Shown here: positions 21,639-22,092 of the stretch, in pieces | How the letters are laid out: the number at the start of each line of letters is the position of its first letter | Numbering within the stretch: the first letter of the stretch is position 1 | DNA from: Acidimicrobiia bacterium | Lineage (GTDB): Bacteria; Actinomycetota; Acidimicrobiia; Spongiisociales; ZC4RG35 | Assembly (NCBI GenBank): GCA_029865445.1 | Contig: JAOUGY010000014.1 | Location: forward strand, 1-22,092 | Length of the DNA stretch: 22,092 nt | Direction: 5' to 3' | The notes under the pieces: generated by a model | Database searches by the model: none | What the model was told of the DNA's origin: nothing | The model's input: only the letters and a program-made list of their open reading frames with translations | Position numbers and translations under genes: made by a program

Positions 21639-22092
21639 TCAACTCTCGGTTGACGGTGGCATGCGAGTCCAGTGGGCCCAGACGTGGGGCCAGGCGCGCC
21701 GGCCGGTGGTGAATGGGGCGCTCTCCGCCACGAGCTCGAACTCCCCGCCGAGCACCCGCGACACGTGATCGACCTCCATCGGGAACGGAGGTCCGCAGCT
21801 CTCGAGTGGGCGGCCGATCGGGAACACGATCGACACCACATGGCCGCCCGCACGCACAACTCGCCGAGCCAATCCGCCAAATCGCATCCGCTCGCTCGGA
21901 TCGAGCGCACAGAAGAACGTGTGATCGAACATGAGGTCGAACACCCCGTCGATATCGAACACGTCTGCTTCCCGGAACTCGACACCGTGATGACTCACCG
22001 GCGCCATCCCCAACGCGAAGTCGACGGCCGTCACGTCCCAACCTGCGCCGGCCAGCGCGGCAGCGTCGTGCCCGTGTCCCGATCCGGGAACG
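21639..22092 (-). CDS. Class I SAM-dependent methyltransferase, TPMT-like (5' end outside window)
   Basis: The frame is open to the right edge (151 residues visible). The SAM motif I lies at the very edge (PGSGHGHDAAALAGAGWDVTAVD), before the internal GTG at 22034, so the real start is outside the window. Further landmarks are DVFDIDGVFDLMFDHTFFCALDP (motif around the post-I/II acidic residues), GGHVVSIVFPIG, and SCGPPFPMEVDHV. The GPPFPM element is typical of the thiopurine S-methyltransferase-like group. The substrate is unknown: bacterial members methylate S, Se or Te compounds or halides. The stop is about 50 bases from the YdcF-like gene on the same strand. Confidence 0.78.
   Translation of the reverse strand, partial: VPGSGHGHDAAALAGAGWDVTAVDFALGMAPVSHHGVEFREADVFDIDGVFDLMFDHTFFCALDPSERMRFGGLARRVVRAGGHVVSIVFPIGRPLESCGPPFPMEVDHVSRVLGGEFELVAESAPFTTGRRAWPHVWAHWTRMPPSTES

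Overview
The window is a GC-rich, densely packed stretch of a bacterial chromosome with the character of an actinobacterium. The best guess is an uncultured, Acidimicrobiia-like lineage. This is inferred from GTG starts, several genes whose -10-like hexamer lies only 6-8 nt before the start codon (leaderless mRNAs), a GNAT/acyl-CoA-synthetase fusion, PAC2 and actinobacterial-type thioesterase proteins, and Thr/Glu/Pro-rich lipoprotein linkers. No rRNA, tRNA, insertion sequence, prophage or CRISPR was seen. Both ends cut through genes: a TetR-type regulator at the left and a SAM methyltransferase at the right.

Layout. Positions 1-671 (+) hold the end of a TetR-like regulator and a small FlK-like hotdog thioesterase. 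Positions 675-5326 (-) hold a PAC2 family protein, two tandem paralogous genes for small exported peptides ending in GVSWS (each with its own intrinsic terminator), and a large secreted subtilisin with a TIG domain. Positions 5407-9008 (+) hold an FAD amine/amino-acid oxidase followed by kbl and tdh, which together convert threonine to glycine plus acetyl-CoA. A GH1 beta-glucosidase (9013-10326, -) is convergent with tdh and divergent from a GNAT/CoA-ligase-like fusion (10406-12772, +), which is followed by a TesB-like thioesterase.

Positions 13604-14018 are non-coding and hold a hairpin, three copies of an 8-bp repeat and about 23 copies of a 7-bp repeat whose + strand contains no A. Positions 14019-15039 (+) hold an RRM RNA-binding protein, an IF-1-like protein and an uncharacterised protein whose start codon lies inside a perfect 16-bp hairpin. 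Positions 15122-21040 (+) hold a complete five-gene dipeptide/oligopeptide ABC importer (lipoprotein, two permeases, two ATPases). The right end (-) holds a YdcF-like protein and the partial methyltransferase.

Functional reading: the cell looks like a heterotroph living on peptides, amino acids and glycosides. A secreted protease, a peptide importer, threonine catabolism, an amine oxidase and a beta-glucosidase fit together. The least explained parts are the twin GVSWS peptides, the binding protein whose family motifs occur in permuted order, the hairpin at the IF-1/orphan junction, the fusion enzyme lacking most of its ATP-grasp core, and the A-free heptamer array.
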